From: Thioalkalivibrio sp. HK1
Lineage (GTDB): Bacteria > Pseudomonadota > Gammaproteobacteria > HK1
Reading direction: 5' to 3'
Length of the DNA: 36,809 nt
NCBI GenBank assembly: GCA_000583135.1
Contig: JFBG01000055.1
Span: 1 to 36,809 of the forward strand
Shown: positions 1 through 8,319 of the stretch, in pieces
How positions within the stretch are numbered: the stretch's first letter is position 1
How the letters are laid out: each line of letters begins with the position of its first letter
Made by a program: the position numbers and the translations under genes
The notes under the pieces: model-generated
The model's database searches: none
The model's input: only the letters and a program-made list of their open reading frames with translations
What the model was told of the DNA's origin: nothing

Positions 1-144
1 AAAGAATGGCACATTCAGAGTAGGTCCGAGGGCTTGGGTCTTCAAGACCATTTCCATCAAAATGAAGGACATGCCCCATAAGATCGCCAGCAGGCATAGG
101 AGCTTCCAAGCGAGGAAGTCGAGTTTCAAGGGGGCGGGGCTCAT
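1..144 (-). CDS. N-terminal fragment of an EamA/DMT-like membrane transporter (runs off the window)
   Basis: Reading the minus strand from an ATG at 144 gives 48 uninterrupted codons to the window edge. After a short charged N-terminus (MSPAPLKLDFLAWK) comes a hydrophobic segment, LLCLLAILWGMSFILMEMVL, followed by a GPTLN-like turn. An N-terminal helix containing LWGxSF is typical of EamA (drug/metabolite transporter) proteins, inner-membrane permeases of about 300 residues with ten helices. Only the first helix is visible, so substrate and identity are open. There is no clear Shine-Dalgarno sequence before the ATG. It is co-directional with the acyl-CoA dehydrogenase gene but separated from it by about 420 bp. 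Confidence 0.5.
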   Translation of the reverse strand, partial: MSPAPLKLDFLAWKLLCLLAILWGMSFILMEMVLKTQALGPTLNVPFF

Positions 145-561
145 CGGCTATGATGGATCCGGGTGATCAAGGAGGGTCGAAAGAAAAGGGTTGCGGGTGA
201 CGATTGAAAAAGGCTTGGCTTCCTCGGTGCATGCAGCCACGCATGCAGCCACACTTGCAGCGAGCGATGTGCGAGGATTGAAGTGGCGGCGAGGTGGATT
301 GCCGTTTGGTCCTATCCGCCTCGGCCACCTTCACGCTTGTCGCCGATTTCGCTTGCTCTTGGTCGTTTTTCGTCGATCCCCGCTTGTCGAGACCGGCGGC
401 TTTTTTGCATCGCCCCTTGGCGTCACGCTCGGGTAGCCTTGCCCTCGATATCTCCCGCTATCCCCGCCTTCGATATCCCCGATGCAATCGATGTTCGACG
501 GGCTCGTCGATCCCGCCCATGCCGGATCGAGGGATCGAATCGACGCTTCGAACCATCGCCG
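145..561. other. Intergenic stretch without a convincing gene
   Basis: About 420 bp between the edge gene and the acyl-CoA dehydrogenase stop. Open frames exist on the plus strand but have no recognisable protein character; they are arginine- and proline-rich, as expected of antisense GC-rich DNA. A tandem duplication lies at 229-252. Confidence 0.5.
229..252. repeat. Perfect 12-bp tandem duplication
   Basis: The unit gcatgcagccac occurs twice head to tail (229-240 and 241-252) with no mismatch. It lies outside any supported gene and is one of several short tandem duplications in the window. Confidence 0.85.
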
Positions 562-1782
562 CTAGGTCGCTTGGCGGATATATCCATCCCGGGTCTGCGG
601 CAGTTTGCGGCCCAAGATGCGCGATGCCACCACGGTGCGCAGGATCTGCGCGGTTCCGCCCCCGATGGTGAACATCCGGGCATCGCGCACCATCCGCTCC
701 AGCGGCAGCCGGCGGGAATATCCCCGCGCCCCGAAGCATTGCAGGGCGTCGTTGCTGACCCGGATCGCCATCTCCGAGGAGAATATCTTGGCTTGGGCGG
801 CCAAGGTCATATCCGGGAAGGGGTTCGCGCTCGCCGCCGCCGATCGCACCATCGCTCGGGCGGCGGCGATTTTGATGCTCATATCCGCAAGCATCCATTG
901 CAGCCCTTGGAATTCGGCAATCGGCCGCCCGAACTGCTCGCGTTCGCCGACATAGTCAAGGGCCAGTTTGTAGGCGCCATCGGCAATCCCCAAAGCCACC
1001 GTCGCCGCTCCGACCCGCTGCGAGTTGTAGGCGTTCATCAGATCCGCAAAGCCGCGGCCGAATCCTCTCGGGGGAAATAGGACGCGCTCTTTCGGGATTT
1101 CCATGTCCCGAAAGCGGATGACGGTTTCCGGGATGCCGCGCAATCCCATCGTCGGTTCGCGAGGGCCGATTTCGAGCCCCGCGGTCTCGCCGCGGATCGC
1201 GATGAATCCTCCGATCCCCTCTTCCTTCCCTCGCTCGTCGAAAACCCGCGCGAAAATCAAGTGCAGGCGCGATACCCCGCCGCCGGTGATCCAGTGCTTC
1301 ATGCCATTGACGACATAGACATCGCCGCGGCGGTCGGCGCGGGTGGACATCTCGCCGGCGGCGCTGCCCGCTTGGGGCTCGGTGATGCAGATGGCGGGTT
1401 TGTCGCCGGCCAGCACCGATTGTGCGCCCAGCCGCTTTTGAGCCTCGGTTCCGTAGTGCATCAAGGCCGAAATCGCCCCCATATTGGCTTCGACCACGAT
1501 GCGCCCGGTTACGCCGCAGACCTGCGCCATCTCGTCGATGACGATGCAGGCATCGAGGAAGCTCGATCCTCGACCGCCGTAGGAGACGGGGATGGTCATC
1601 CCCATCATGCCCGCTTCGCGCAAGGCTTCGACATTCTCCCAAGGATATTCCTCGCTGCGATCCACGTGCGCCGCTCGAGGCGCGATCACCTCGAGGGCGA
1701 GGGTCCGCGCCCGCTCCCGCAGAGCCCGTTGTTCGTCGTTCAAGGAGAACTGCGACGGGTGATGGTCGTTATCGTTCGTCAT
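562..1782 (-). CDS. Acyl-CoA dehydrogenase-fold protein lacking both usual catalytic glutamates (3-sulfinopropionyl-CoA desulfinase-like?)
   Basis: A full-length acyl-CoA dehydrogenase fold (406 residues): N-terminal helical domain, the FAD-contacting stretch ICITEPQAGSAAG near residues 131-143, HWITGGG near 163-169, helix REQFGRPIAEFQG near 281-293, and the C-terminal motif. In most family members the base is Glu in a C-terminal EGT motif; here that motif reads IGGGTAQILR (373-382), with Gly. In the isovaleryl type the base is Glu in helix G before Arg; here the equivalent is Gln255 in YNSQRVGAATVALG. Arg94 sits in VTGRIVVE. An Arg and Gln pair (Arg84/Gln246) is described for the 3-sulfinopropionyl-CoA desulfinase of Advenella mimigardefordensis DPN7, and the spacing agrees within a residue or two. 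That assignment is inference. The ATG at 1782 is preferred over an in-frame TTG at 1806. The neighbour upstream is a fumarylpyruvate-hydrolase-like gene on the same strand. Confidence 0.88.
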   Translation of the reverse strand: MTNDNDHHPSQFSLNDEQRALRERARTLALEVIAPRAAHVDRSEEYPWENVEALREAGMMGMTIPVSYGGRGSSFLDACIVIDEMAQVCGVTGRIVVEANMGAISALMHYGTEAQKRLGAQSVLAGDKPAICITEPQAGSAAGEMSTRADRRGDVYVVNGMKHWITGGGVSRLHLIFARVFDERGKEEGIGGFIAIRGETAGLEIGPREPTMGLRGIPETVIRFRDMEIPKERVLFPPRGFGRGFADLMNAYNSQRVGAATVALGIADGAYKLALDYVGEREQFGRPIAEFQGLQWMLADMSIKIAAARAMVRSAAASANPFPDMTLAAQAKIFSSEMAIRVSNDALQCFGARGYSRRLPLERMVRDARMFTIGGGTAQILRTVVASRILGRKLPQTRDGYIRQAT

Positions 1783-1868
1783 TGGATGGATCGCCGGAGG
1801 AATCAAAGCTTCGGATTTCTCGAGTTGTCGGATGGATTGGCAGGATCCGTCGGTGCGAACCCGGCCCG

Positions 1869-1896
1869 CTTCTTCTACCCCACTTCTTCTATCCCA
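1869..1896. repeat. 14-bp tandem duplication spanning a stop codon
   Basis: cttcttctacccca (1869-1882) is followed directly by cttcttctatccca (1883-1896), one mismatch in 14. On the minus strand the upstream unit contains the TAG stop of the fumarylacetoacetate-hydrolase-family gene, so the second unit repeats the end of the coding sequence just past its stop. Confidence 0.8.
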
Positions 1897-2575
1897 CTTC
1901 GATTCGAATTTCGTCGATCCCCTCGACCCCCCCGACCATCACATCCCCGCGTTCCACCGCCCCGACCCCGGCCGGGGTGCCGGTGAAGATCAGATCCCCC
2001 GCCGCCAAGGTGAAAAGGGAAGAAAGCCGCTCGATGATGCCCGCAACCGGCCAGATCAACTCGCCAAGATCCCCGTCCTGCCGGATCTTCCCGTTGACCT
2101 CCAGCCAGATACGCCCCTTCGTCGGATGCCCGGTGCGTGTCACCGGATGCACCCGAGAACACGGTGCGGCGTGATCGAAGGATTTTCCCGCCTCCCAAGG
2201 GCGGCCGAGTTTTTTCGCCTCGCCTTGGAGGTCGCGGCGGGTCATGTCGATACCGACGGCATAGCCCCAAATATGATCGAGGGCTCGATCGGTGGGGATC
2301 TTCGCCCCTCCTTGCCCGAGGGCGCAGACCAGTTCGATCTCGAAATGAAGATCTTTCGAAGCCGGAGGATAGGGAAGGATCGATCCGCCGGGCAGCAGGG
2401 AATCGGGATTCTTTTGGAAGAAGAAAGGATCCTCTCGATCCGGATCGTGTCCCATTTCGCGGGTGTGAGCGGCATAGTTGCGGCCGACGCAATAGACTCG
2501 GCGCACCGGGAATCGCAAGTCGCTGTCGGCGACGGCGAGGCTCGAGGCTTCGGGAGGGGTGAAAACATGGTTCAT
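1889..2575 (-). CDS. Fumarylacetoacetate hydrolase family protein, fumarylpyruvate hydrolase-like
   Basis: A 228-residue protein with the single-domain FAH fold. Family landmarks are FPVRRVYCVGRNYAAH near the N-terminus, the FFFQKNPDSL substrate-loop region, the metal-binding acidic set HFEIELV (two Glu two apart) with a later Asp in YAVGIDMTRRDLQ, and the C-terminal LIFTGTPAGVGAV. Length and N-terminal pattern fit bacterial fumarylpyruvate hydrolases, which cleave fumarylpyruvate to fumarate and pyruvate at the end of gentisate breakdown. No gentisate dioxygenase or maleylpyruvate isomerase lies beside it, so the substrate is uncertain; related FAH proteins act on other acylpyruvates. The ATG at 2575 is chosen because the family start MNHVFTPP follows it; upstream in-frame codons look non-coding. 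The end overlaps a 14-bp tandem duplication. Confidence 0.9.
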   Translation of the reverse strand: MNHVFTPPEASSLAVADSDLRFPVRRVYCVGRNYAAHTREMGHDPDREDPFFFQKNPDSLLPGGSILPYPPASKDLHFEIELVCALGQGGAKIPTDRALDHIWGYAVGIDMTRRDLQGEAKKLGRPWEAGKSFDHAAPCSRVHPVTRTGHPTKGRIWLEVNGKIRQDGDLGELIWPVAGIIERLSSLFTLAAGDLIFTGTPAGVGAVERGDVMVGGVEGIDEIRIEVG

Positions 2576-2947
2576 TGCACGATCCCCGATCGAGGTGGTC
2601 GGCGAAAACGCCGCAGGCAATCGAAGGATGTCGACATCTTGAATCGACGTCCCGAAGAGCGCTCCCTCGAAGTATCCCATGAGCGCCCCAGGGGTTGTTC
2701 GGGATTAGGGATTCCCATCCGCGAATTCTTTTTTGCGGATTATGGTCCCTATCGATCGCCGGCGCACCGCCGAGGGCATTGACCGGCCGGGATTGCTTCG
2801 CATCCTCGATGCCGGTCGGGTCATCGGGAGCTGCGCATCGCCGCCCCGACCTGACTCGGGGGCGAATTTCGCTTCGTAGCACCCTATTCCCGTCAAGCAG
2901 AAGAATCCGACCCGCGGGCTTGGTCGGCCATCGCGCGAGTCCCCGAA
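2576..2947. other. Intergenic stretch without a convincing gene
   Basis: About 370 bp between the FAH-family start and the methyltransferase stop. No frame on either strand shows a recognisable domain. In homologues I remember, the methyltransferase is followed by an HNH-type tail; I do not find one here. Confidence 0.5.
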
Positions 2948-3970
2948 TCATCGCCGCAAGAGGGTCGGATCCGTCCTTCGGGGGATATCCAGCCGGTGAT
3001 ATCGAGGGCGCTCGCAAGAGGATTGCCGTCCCCGTAGCCGCTCATCGACCATCTCCCAACTCTTCGGTGAGATATCGATCCCCGCCCATCGCCTATTTTG
3101 GATATCCGCGGCCACGCAGGCGGTGGCACTGCCGCAAAATGGATCCAAAACCATATCGTTCTCGTTGCTGCTGGCCCCGATGATTCTATGCAGCAAGGCC
3201 AAGGGCTTTTGCGTGGGATAGCCGACATTCTCCTTCGAACTTCGGATCGCGACCGCGATATCCGCCCACCATGTCTCGGGGATCTTCCCTCGATCCCCGT
3301 AGCGCTTCGCCTCCTCGGCATTCATATTCCAACCGCCGACATGGGGCTTTCCGTCTTTGTAGGGAATTCTCACCGCATCTTTGTTGAAGGTCCAGCGATC
3401 GCCTTTCGAATACCACAGCAGGCAATCGTGCTTCCGGTTGAACTGGCGTCCCCCGGGGGAGCCGGGGCCGGTATAGCACCATACCACTTCGTTTCGGAAT
3501 CTTTCTTTTTCGAAGATCGCATCCATGACGATTTTCAGATAATGGGACATGGTCGGATCGCAGTGCAGCCAGATGCTCCCGGTGGGCTTCAATATCCGAT
3601 GCATCTCCAGCAAACGCAAGGCCATATAAAAGAGATAGGCGGTATCGGAGTCTCGTTGCGCGGCCCGGATCGCTCGATATAACATCGGATGCTTGGCTTC
3701 GATGAGATCGATTCGTTCTTTTGCGACCGCCTTCGGTGTCCAGCGATCACTGAATTCGGCGCCGTCGGCCTTGCTGTCGATCCGGGCGGCATAATCCTTG
3801 TTGGAATTGAAGGGGGGATCCAAGTAAATCAGATCGATGCATTCGCTGTCGATCCCTTGCAGAACCAAGAGATTGTCTTGCGTCCAGATCGTCCCGGATT
3901 CGAAATTCGGTCGGCGCACGGTGCTCAATCCTTTTTTTTGCGAAGCGATGAAGAGCGTTTTTCGATTCAT
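2948..3970 (-). CDS. Beta-class site-specific DNA methyltransferase (N6-adenine/N4-cytosine), orphan, short C-terminus
   Basis: The motif order identifies a beta-class amino-methyltransferase: the catalytic DPPF (residues 51-54, in IYLDPPFNSNKDY) comes first and the S-adenosylmethionine motif DPFCGSAT (276-283) comes near the end. Between them are LKPTGSIWLHCDPT and GYPTQKP, both usual for this family. It should methylate adenine or cytosine amino groups in double-stranded DNA. The protein is 340 residues and ends soon after a DIPRRTDPT segment; several homologues continue there into a Cys/His (HNH-like) tail. The short end may be natural or a truncation. No restriction enzyme or specificity subunit is adjacent, so it looks like an orphan methyltransferase. 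The ATG at 3970 has only weak ribosome-binding sequence before it. Confidence 0.9.
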   Translation of the reverse strand: MNRKTLFIASQKKGLSTVRRPNFESGTIWTQDNLLVLQGIDSECIDLIYLDPPFNSNKDYAARIDSKADGAEFSDRWTPKAVAKERIDLIEAKHPMLYRAIRAAQRDSDTAYLFYMALRLLEMHRILKPTGSIWLHCDPTMSHYLKIVMDAIFEKERFRNEVVWCYTGPGSPGGRQFNRKHDCLLWYSKGDRWTFNKDAVRIPYKDGKPHVGGWNMNAEEAKRYGDRGKIPETWWADIAVAIRSSKENVGYPTQKPLALLHRIIGASSNENDMVLDPFCGSATACVAADIQNRRWAGIDISPKSWEMVDERLRGRQSSCERPRYHRLDIPRRTDPTLLRR

Positions 3971-4249
3971 CGGCGATCCCGATGGGAATTGTCGCCTCGG
4001 ATCGTTTTTTTCAGATCGCCGATTTTCAAGCGAAGGTGTCGGATTATTGCCGCTCTTTCGAATCTTGCGAGCATCGCTTTTTCTGGACAGATGTATAGTG
4101 CCGATATACGATCCGACGAAAGATCGTCGACGATGCCATCGCCGAGGCCGTCAGGAGAGCGATGAGAACGAAAAGGACAGTACAGGTCAGCAGGATCGCA
4201 TGGTCCGGATCCGCCCACCGGTCTTGGTTGAGATAAAGGGCGCAAGTCG

Positions 4250-4429
4250 ATGAGTGAACACGACAAGCAAGAGATGATCGACAGGCTCTTCAATGAACAC
4301 GAGGTCGGAATTCGAGTGATGGAAGAGACCGTGAAAAACATTGACCGAAGGCTCGGCCGGATGGAAGTCTCCAACTACATCATCGTCGGAACGATCGCCG
4401 CCGGCACCATCAAATTGATCGTCGGTTGA
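4250..4429 (+). CDS. 59-residue small protein: charged helix plus one C-terminal membrane segment (XhlA-like layout)
   Basis: ATG at 4250 to TGA at 4427 encodes 59 residues. Residues 1-38 are highly charged with heptad-like spacing (DKQEMIDRLFNEHE, then RVMEETVKNIDRRLGRME) and should form an amphipathic or coiled-coil helix. Residues 43-58 (YIIVGTIAAGTIKLIV) are a single hydrophobic segment ending at the stop. This layout is like small haemolysin/holin-type proteins of the XhlA family, which associate with the membrane, but the similarity is in architecture only. It stands alone between the divergent methyltransferase and glnE, with no phage genes nearby. There is no strong Shine-Dalgarno sequence. 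The amino acid pattern, not context, is the argument for it. Confidence 0.55.
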   Translation: MSEHDKQEMIDRLFNEHEVGIRVMEETVKNIDRRLGRMEVSNYIIVGTIAAGTIKLIVG

Positions 4430-4725
4430 TCAGGCACGGCACCTCATCCCGGCATCCTCTCGGTGGCCGTGGACGCAATAGCGAGGGCGCTCGATCCGGT
4501 CTCGAAGGGGGGCGTCGTCCTCGATGGCTTTATGCGGTCCGCTTCGGATGTGGCCTCGATGATGCCTCGACGCCGGCATCGGATTCACCGTCGAGATGCA
4601 AACGCCAACGACGAAGTGCCTGTCCTTGATTTGGGGCATCGCCGGAATATCGTTATTCTCAATATCCAGATCTTCATATCCAAATCCTCGAAATAACGAG
4701 TTCACCGGAGCGAGGCGATAGAGCG

Positions 4726-7671
4726 ATGGGTGCAGCGAAAATCGATGCGATGGAAAAGCCCTCGTCTTGGCGGGGCGATGCCTCCCTGCCGCCCTCGTTG
4801 ATGCTCACCGCCAGCGATCGTCTGGCCGAGCTGCGCGAGGTGAGCTCCCGAGACCTCGCCGCCATGCCCGGCGATGCCCGACGGGTTCTCGCCTGCTCCG
4901 ATTTCGTCTTCACCAGCTGTCTTCGCCACCCCGAGCTCTTGGAGGATCTTCTCAAAAGCGGAGATCTGGCGATCTCCTATCCGGGCGATTCTCTGTCTTC
5001 GGCGGAGGATTCCAATCTCGGTGGAGGCATCCCCTTCGCGGTGCGGGTGCAGCAAGCCATCGAGGATGCCACCTCGATCGAGGATTTGATGGAGTCCCTG
5101 CGTCGTTTCCGCCGCCGGGAGATGGTGCGTATCGCTTGGCGGGATATCGGGGGGCTCGCCCCCCTCGACGAGACCTTGCGCGATACCTCGGAATTGGCCG
5201 ATGCGATGATCGATTCCGCCACCCGTCGGCTCCACGAGATGCAGCGCGTCAGGCTCGGCACCCCCATCGGGGAGACGAGCGGCAAGCCCCAGCAAATGGT
5301 CGTGCTCGCTTTGGGAAAACTCGGCGCGAGCGAGCTCAATTTCTCCTCCGATATCGACCTCATCTTCACCTGGCCGGAAAACGGTCAGACCGAAGGCGGG
5401 CGGCGCAGCGTCGAGAACGAGCGCTACTTCGTGCAACTGGCGCGATCGCTGATAAGAACCTTGGGAGAGCATACGAAAGACGGCTTCGTCTACCGGGTGG
5501 ATATGCGTTTGCGCCCCTTCGGAAGCCAAGGGCCGTTGGCGATCGCCTTCGGGCCGATGGAGGAGTATTACCGCAATCACGGGCGCGATTGGGAGCGCTA
5601 CGCCATGATCCGCGCTCGCGCCGTCAGCGGCGATCAGGTGCTGGTCGCGGAATTCATGGACGAACTTCGGCCCTTCGTCTACCGCCGTTACTTGGATTTC
5701 GCGACCTTGCAATCCTTGCGAGAACTCAAGACGGTGATGGAGCGAGAGGTGGTCCTCAAGGGAATGGAGGACAGCATCAAGCACGGCACCGGGGGGATTC
5801 GGGAGGTGGAGTTCACCGCCCAGGCTTTTCAGATGGTTCGAGGCGGTCGTACGCCGAGGCTTCGTCATCGGCAGCTGATTCGGGTTCTTACCCTCGTCGG
5901 CGAGCTGCGATTGCTCCCCGAAGAGGCGGTAAGGAATCTGATCGCCGCCTATCGATTCTTACGCGCTGCGGAGAATCGTTTGCAGCAGGTGGCGGATCGC
6001 CAAGAGCATATCCTGCCCGAAAGCGATGAAGAGCGGCTTCGAATCGCCGTCGGCATGGGCGATGCCGACTGGAAGCGTTTCTACGAGCGGTTGAATCGCC
6101 ACCGCGAGGCGGTCGCGGCGCAGTTCGCCCATGTCTTCGGTGAGGAAAAACGCGGCGATGAAGAGGAAGACGATCCCTTGGGCTCGTTTTTCTCGCAAGA
6201 ATCGGCCGATGCCGACCCCGAGTCGGAGCGAGAGAGCCTCGCTCGGGCGGGCTTCGATGACCCGGAAGCGGTGTGGGAGGCGATCGAGAAATCCCGCTCG
6301 ATCGTGATCTCGCGCACCAAGGGGATGATCGCGCAAGAGCGCTTGGTGCGCTTGGCTCCGGATCTCCTGCGGGAAATCGCCAAGTGCGACAACGTCATCG
6401 AGACCCTCGAGCGGGTGATGGGGGTGGTGGAGTCGATCTGCGGTCGCAGCGTCTACTTCGTGCTGCTTTGCGAACGAGCCGTCGCCCTGTCGCATTTCGT
6501 GCGACTTTGCGCCGCAAGCTCGAGGCTCTCTCGCATCTTCGCTCGAGACCCGGCATTGCTGAGCGAACTGCTCGATCCGAAGACCCTCTACACCCCGCCC
6601 GAGCCTCCCGGTATCGCCGCCGATATCGTTCGAGAACTACCCGACGAGCCCAATCACGAGGAGGAGCTGAACGGTCTGATGCGGGCCAGACAAGCCAATC
6701 TGCTGCGGGTGGCGGCGGCGGATGTATCGCAAAACGCCCCGCTGATGAAGGTCAGCGATTATCTGACATATATCGCCGAGGAGACCTTGCGAGCGGCGGT
6801 CAAGCTGGCGTGGCGGGATATGGTCAAGCGCTACGGTCGCCCGCAAACCCTTCCCGAGAATGTCGTTTCCCCGCCCTATCTGATCATCGCCTACGGCAAG
6901 CTCGGAGGGATCGAACTCGGCTATGGTTCCGATTTGGATCTCGTTTTCATCCACGATGACGATTCGACGGCGACGACGACCGGAAAACGTCCCACCGATC
7001 TCTCCACCTTCTATGCCCGTTTGACCCAGCGTTTGATCCACATCCTGACCACCGTTACCCCCCAAGGGATCCTGTACGAGGTGGATCCGAGGTTGCGCCC
7101 TCATGGCGGCAAGGGGGTGTTGGTCAACAGCCTCGATGGCTACGGCGTTTATTTGCGAGAGAGCGCTTGGACGTGGGAGCATCAGGCCTTGGTGCGCGCC
7201 CGCCCGGTGGCGGGGGATTTGGCTTTGGGGAAGCGTTTTTCAGCCCTTCGGCGCGAGATCCTGCTGCGCGAGCGCGATGATGCGACCCTGCTCGAAGACG
7301 TGCGCGGCATGCGCCACAAGATGCGGGATAACCTTGCGGTGCGTACCCCGGGTGTCTTCGATATCAAGCAAGGGGAAGGGGGTATCGTGGATATCGAATT
7401 CCTGGTGCAATATGTCGTGCTGCGCCGGGGTTCGAGCCTGCTCGGCGACGATATCGATTTCACCGACAATATCCGCTTGCTAGAGGGTTTCGAGTCCGCA
7501 GGCCTGATGCCCTCCGAGGATATCCGCACTCTCGCTGCGGCCTATCTCGCCTATCGCCGCCGATGGCACCAGCTCTATTTCCTGGAAAATCCCGGTCTCG
7601 TCGACGAGGGGGAATTCGGTGATTTCCCCGAAAAAGTCACGCGGATCTGGAAAACCATGATGGATGACTGA
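4726..7671 (+). CDS. glnE: Bifunctional glutamine synthetase adenylyltransferase / adenylyl-removing enzyme
   Basis: A 981-residue two-domain protein of the usual GlnE length. The N-terminal adenylyl-removing domain has the nucleotidyltransferase signature LGKLGASELNFSSDIDLIF (about residues 196-214). The C-terminal adenylyltransferase domain has the paired signature YGKLGGIELGYGSDLDLVF (about 722-740). Both keep the two aspartates (DxD) that bind metal. Conserved VDMRLRPFGSQGPL and VDPRLRPHGGKG follow each. It adds AMP to glutamine synthetase under nitrogen sufficiency and removes it under limitation, answering to the PII protein. The start ATG follows a GAGCGAGG-like purine tract. In many gammaproteobacteria ilvE follows glnE and precedes LPS genes; here a 458-bp gap takes its place. 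Confidence 0.98.
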   Translation: MGAAKIDAMEKPSSWRGDASLPPSLMLTASDRLAELREVSSRDLAAMPGDARRVLACSDFVFTSCLRHPELLEDLLKSGDLAISYPGDSLSSAEDSNLGGGIPFAVRVQQAIEDATSIEDLMESLRRFRRREMVRIAWRDIGGLAPLDETLRDTSELADAMIDSATRRLHEMQRVRLGTPIGETSGKPQQMVVLALGKLGASELNFSSDIDLIFTWPENGQTEGGRRSVENERYFVQLARSLIRTLGEHTKDGFVYRVDMRLRPFGSQGPLAIAFGPMEEYYRNHGRDWERYAMIRARAVSGDQVLVAEFMDELRPFVYRRYLDFATLQSLRELKTVMEREVVLKGMEDSIKHGTGGIREVEFTAQAFQMVRGGRTPRLRHRQLIRVLTLVGELRLLPEEAVRNLIAAYRFLRAAENRLQQVADRQEHILPESDEERLRIAVGMGDADWKRFYERLNRHREAVAAQFAHVFGEEKRGDEEEDDPLGSFFSQESADADPESERESLARAGFDDPEAVWEAIEKSRSIVISRTKGMIAQERLVRLAPDLLREIAKCDNVIETLERVMGVVESICGRSVYFVLLCERAVALSHFVRLCAASSRLSRIFARDPALLSELLDPKTLYTPPEPPGIAADIVRELPDEPNHEEELNGLMRARQANLLRVAAADVSQNAPLMKVSDYLTYIAEETLRAAVKLAWRDMVKRYGRPQTLPENVVSPPYLIIAYGKLGGIELGYGSDLDLVFIHDDDSTATTTGKRPTDLSTFYARLTQRLIHILTTVTPQGILYEVDPRLRPHGGKGVLVNSLDGYGVYLRESAWTWEHQALVRARPVAGDLALGKRFSALRREILLRERDDATLLEDVRGMRHKMRDNLAVRTPGVFDIKQGEGGIVDIEFLVQYVVLRRGSSLLGDDIDFTDNIRLLEGFESAGLMPSEDIRTLAAAYLAYRRRWHQLYFLENPGLVDEGEFGDFPEKVTRIWKTMMDD

Positions 7672-8129
7672 AAAGCGATTCCGGCGAGCCAAGGCTCGAA
7701 GGATCGCGAAAGCGACTCCAAGTGCGACTCCATCTGCGCCGGTGCGCATCGCCCCATGGCCTTTACGCGAGATGGTCAAGGGCTCGGGCGATCCCGGGCG
7801 GCTATAATCGGCGACCGGCGGGACGTGCATCGAAGCGATCCGATTCCATGAATCGATCTCGCCCTTCGATCTCGCAAGAGATTCGGTGAAAATCCTTTTC
7901 GGGTATCCGTATCCAAGGGCTCGTTCGCGCAAGATATCCCCGAGCATCCCGATCCGCTTCGAGGTCCGTAGGGATATGAAATCGGCGCGCTTGCCCGGGA
8001 TTTTCCGTTGACGGTATTTCGATGATTCGATAGAGGTCGATCGCCTTGCTTACCACCTCCGCCGCCCCTGCGCCCGAATCCCATGACGAGCGATCACACT
8101 CCCCGTCCGATCCTTCGGACCGGGGCGAT
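7672..8129. other. Intergenic gap between glnE and the zf-CHCC/LPS block
   Basis: About 460 bp with no recognisable gene on either strand. Remnants of ilvE, which often sits here in gammaproteobacteria, are not visible to me. An in-frame TTG at 8046 could extend the zf-CHCC gene upstream, but the added residues are low-complexity Ser/Pro/Asp. Confidence 0.5.
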
Positions 8130-8291
8130 ATGAAGGATCGCTACAAGGTTTCTCGCGCCGATTTGCCGCTTAGCTGTCCGATGCCGGGAATGCCGGTGTG
8201 GAATTCGCATCCCAAGGTCTACCTTCCCATCGAGGGCAGTGGATCCGCACAATGTCCTTACTGCGGTGCGCATTTCACGCTCGAGGCGTAG
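8130..8291 (+). CDS. Small zinc-finger protein, zf-CHCC type
   Basis: A 53-residue protein that is almost entirely the zf-CHCC domain. It has Cys in LPLSCPMP, His in VWNSHPKVYLPI, and the CPYC pair in SGSAQCPYCGAHFTL, the four ligands of a single zinc site. The same fold is found in the NDUFS6-type subunit of complex I, but bacterial stand-alone versions have no proven role. The ATG at 8130 puts about 16 residues before the domain, as in homologues, and a GGGGCG tract lies just upstream. The gene sits 28 bp before the MsbA start, a linkage with LPS and acyltransferase genes familiar from gammaproteobacteria. Confidence 0.88.
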   Translation: MKDRYKVSRADLPLSCPMPGMPVWNSHPKVYLPIEGSGSAQCPYCGAHFTLEA

Positions 8292-8319
8292 GCGGCATCC
8301 CCCTCCCCCTCCTTTTTCG

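Noticed and set aside
283..1080. A 265-codon open frame on the plus strand
   Set aside because: It overlaps the acyl-CoA dehydrogenase gene antisense and reads as Arg/Pro-rich low-information sequence.
2705..3321. A separate HNH or small protein gene after the methyltransferase
   Set aside because: The open frames there are shadow frames of the methyltransferase or random; no Cys/His pattern is present.
4702..5868. A 388-codon open frame on the minus strand
   Set aside because: It lies opposite glnE, and its composition is that of a shadow frame.
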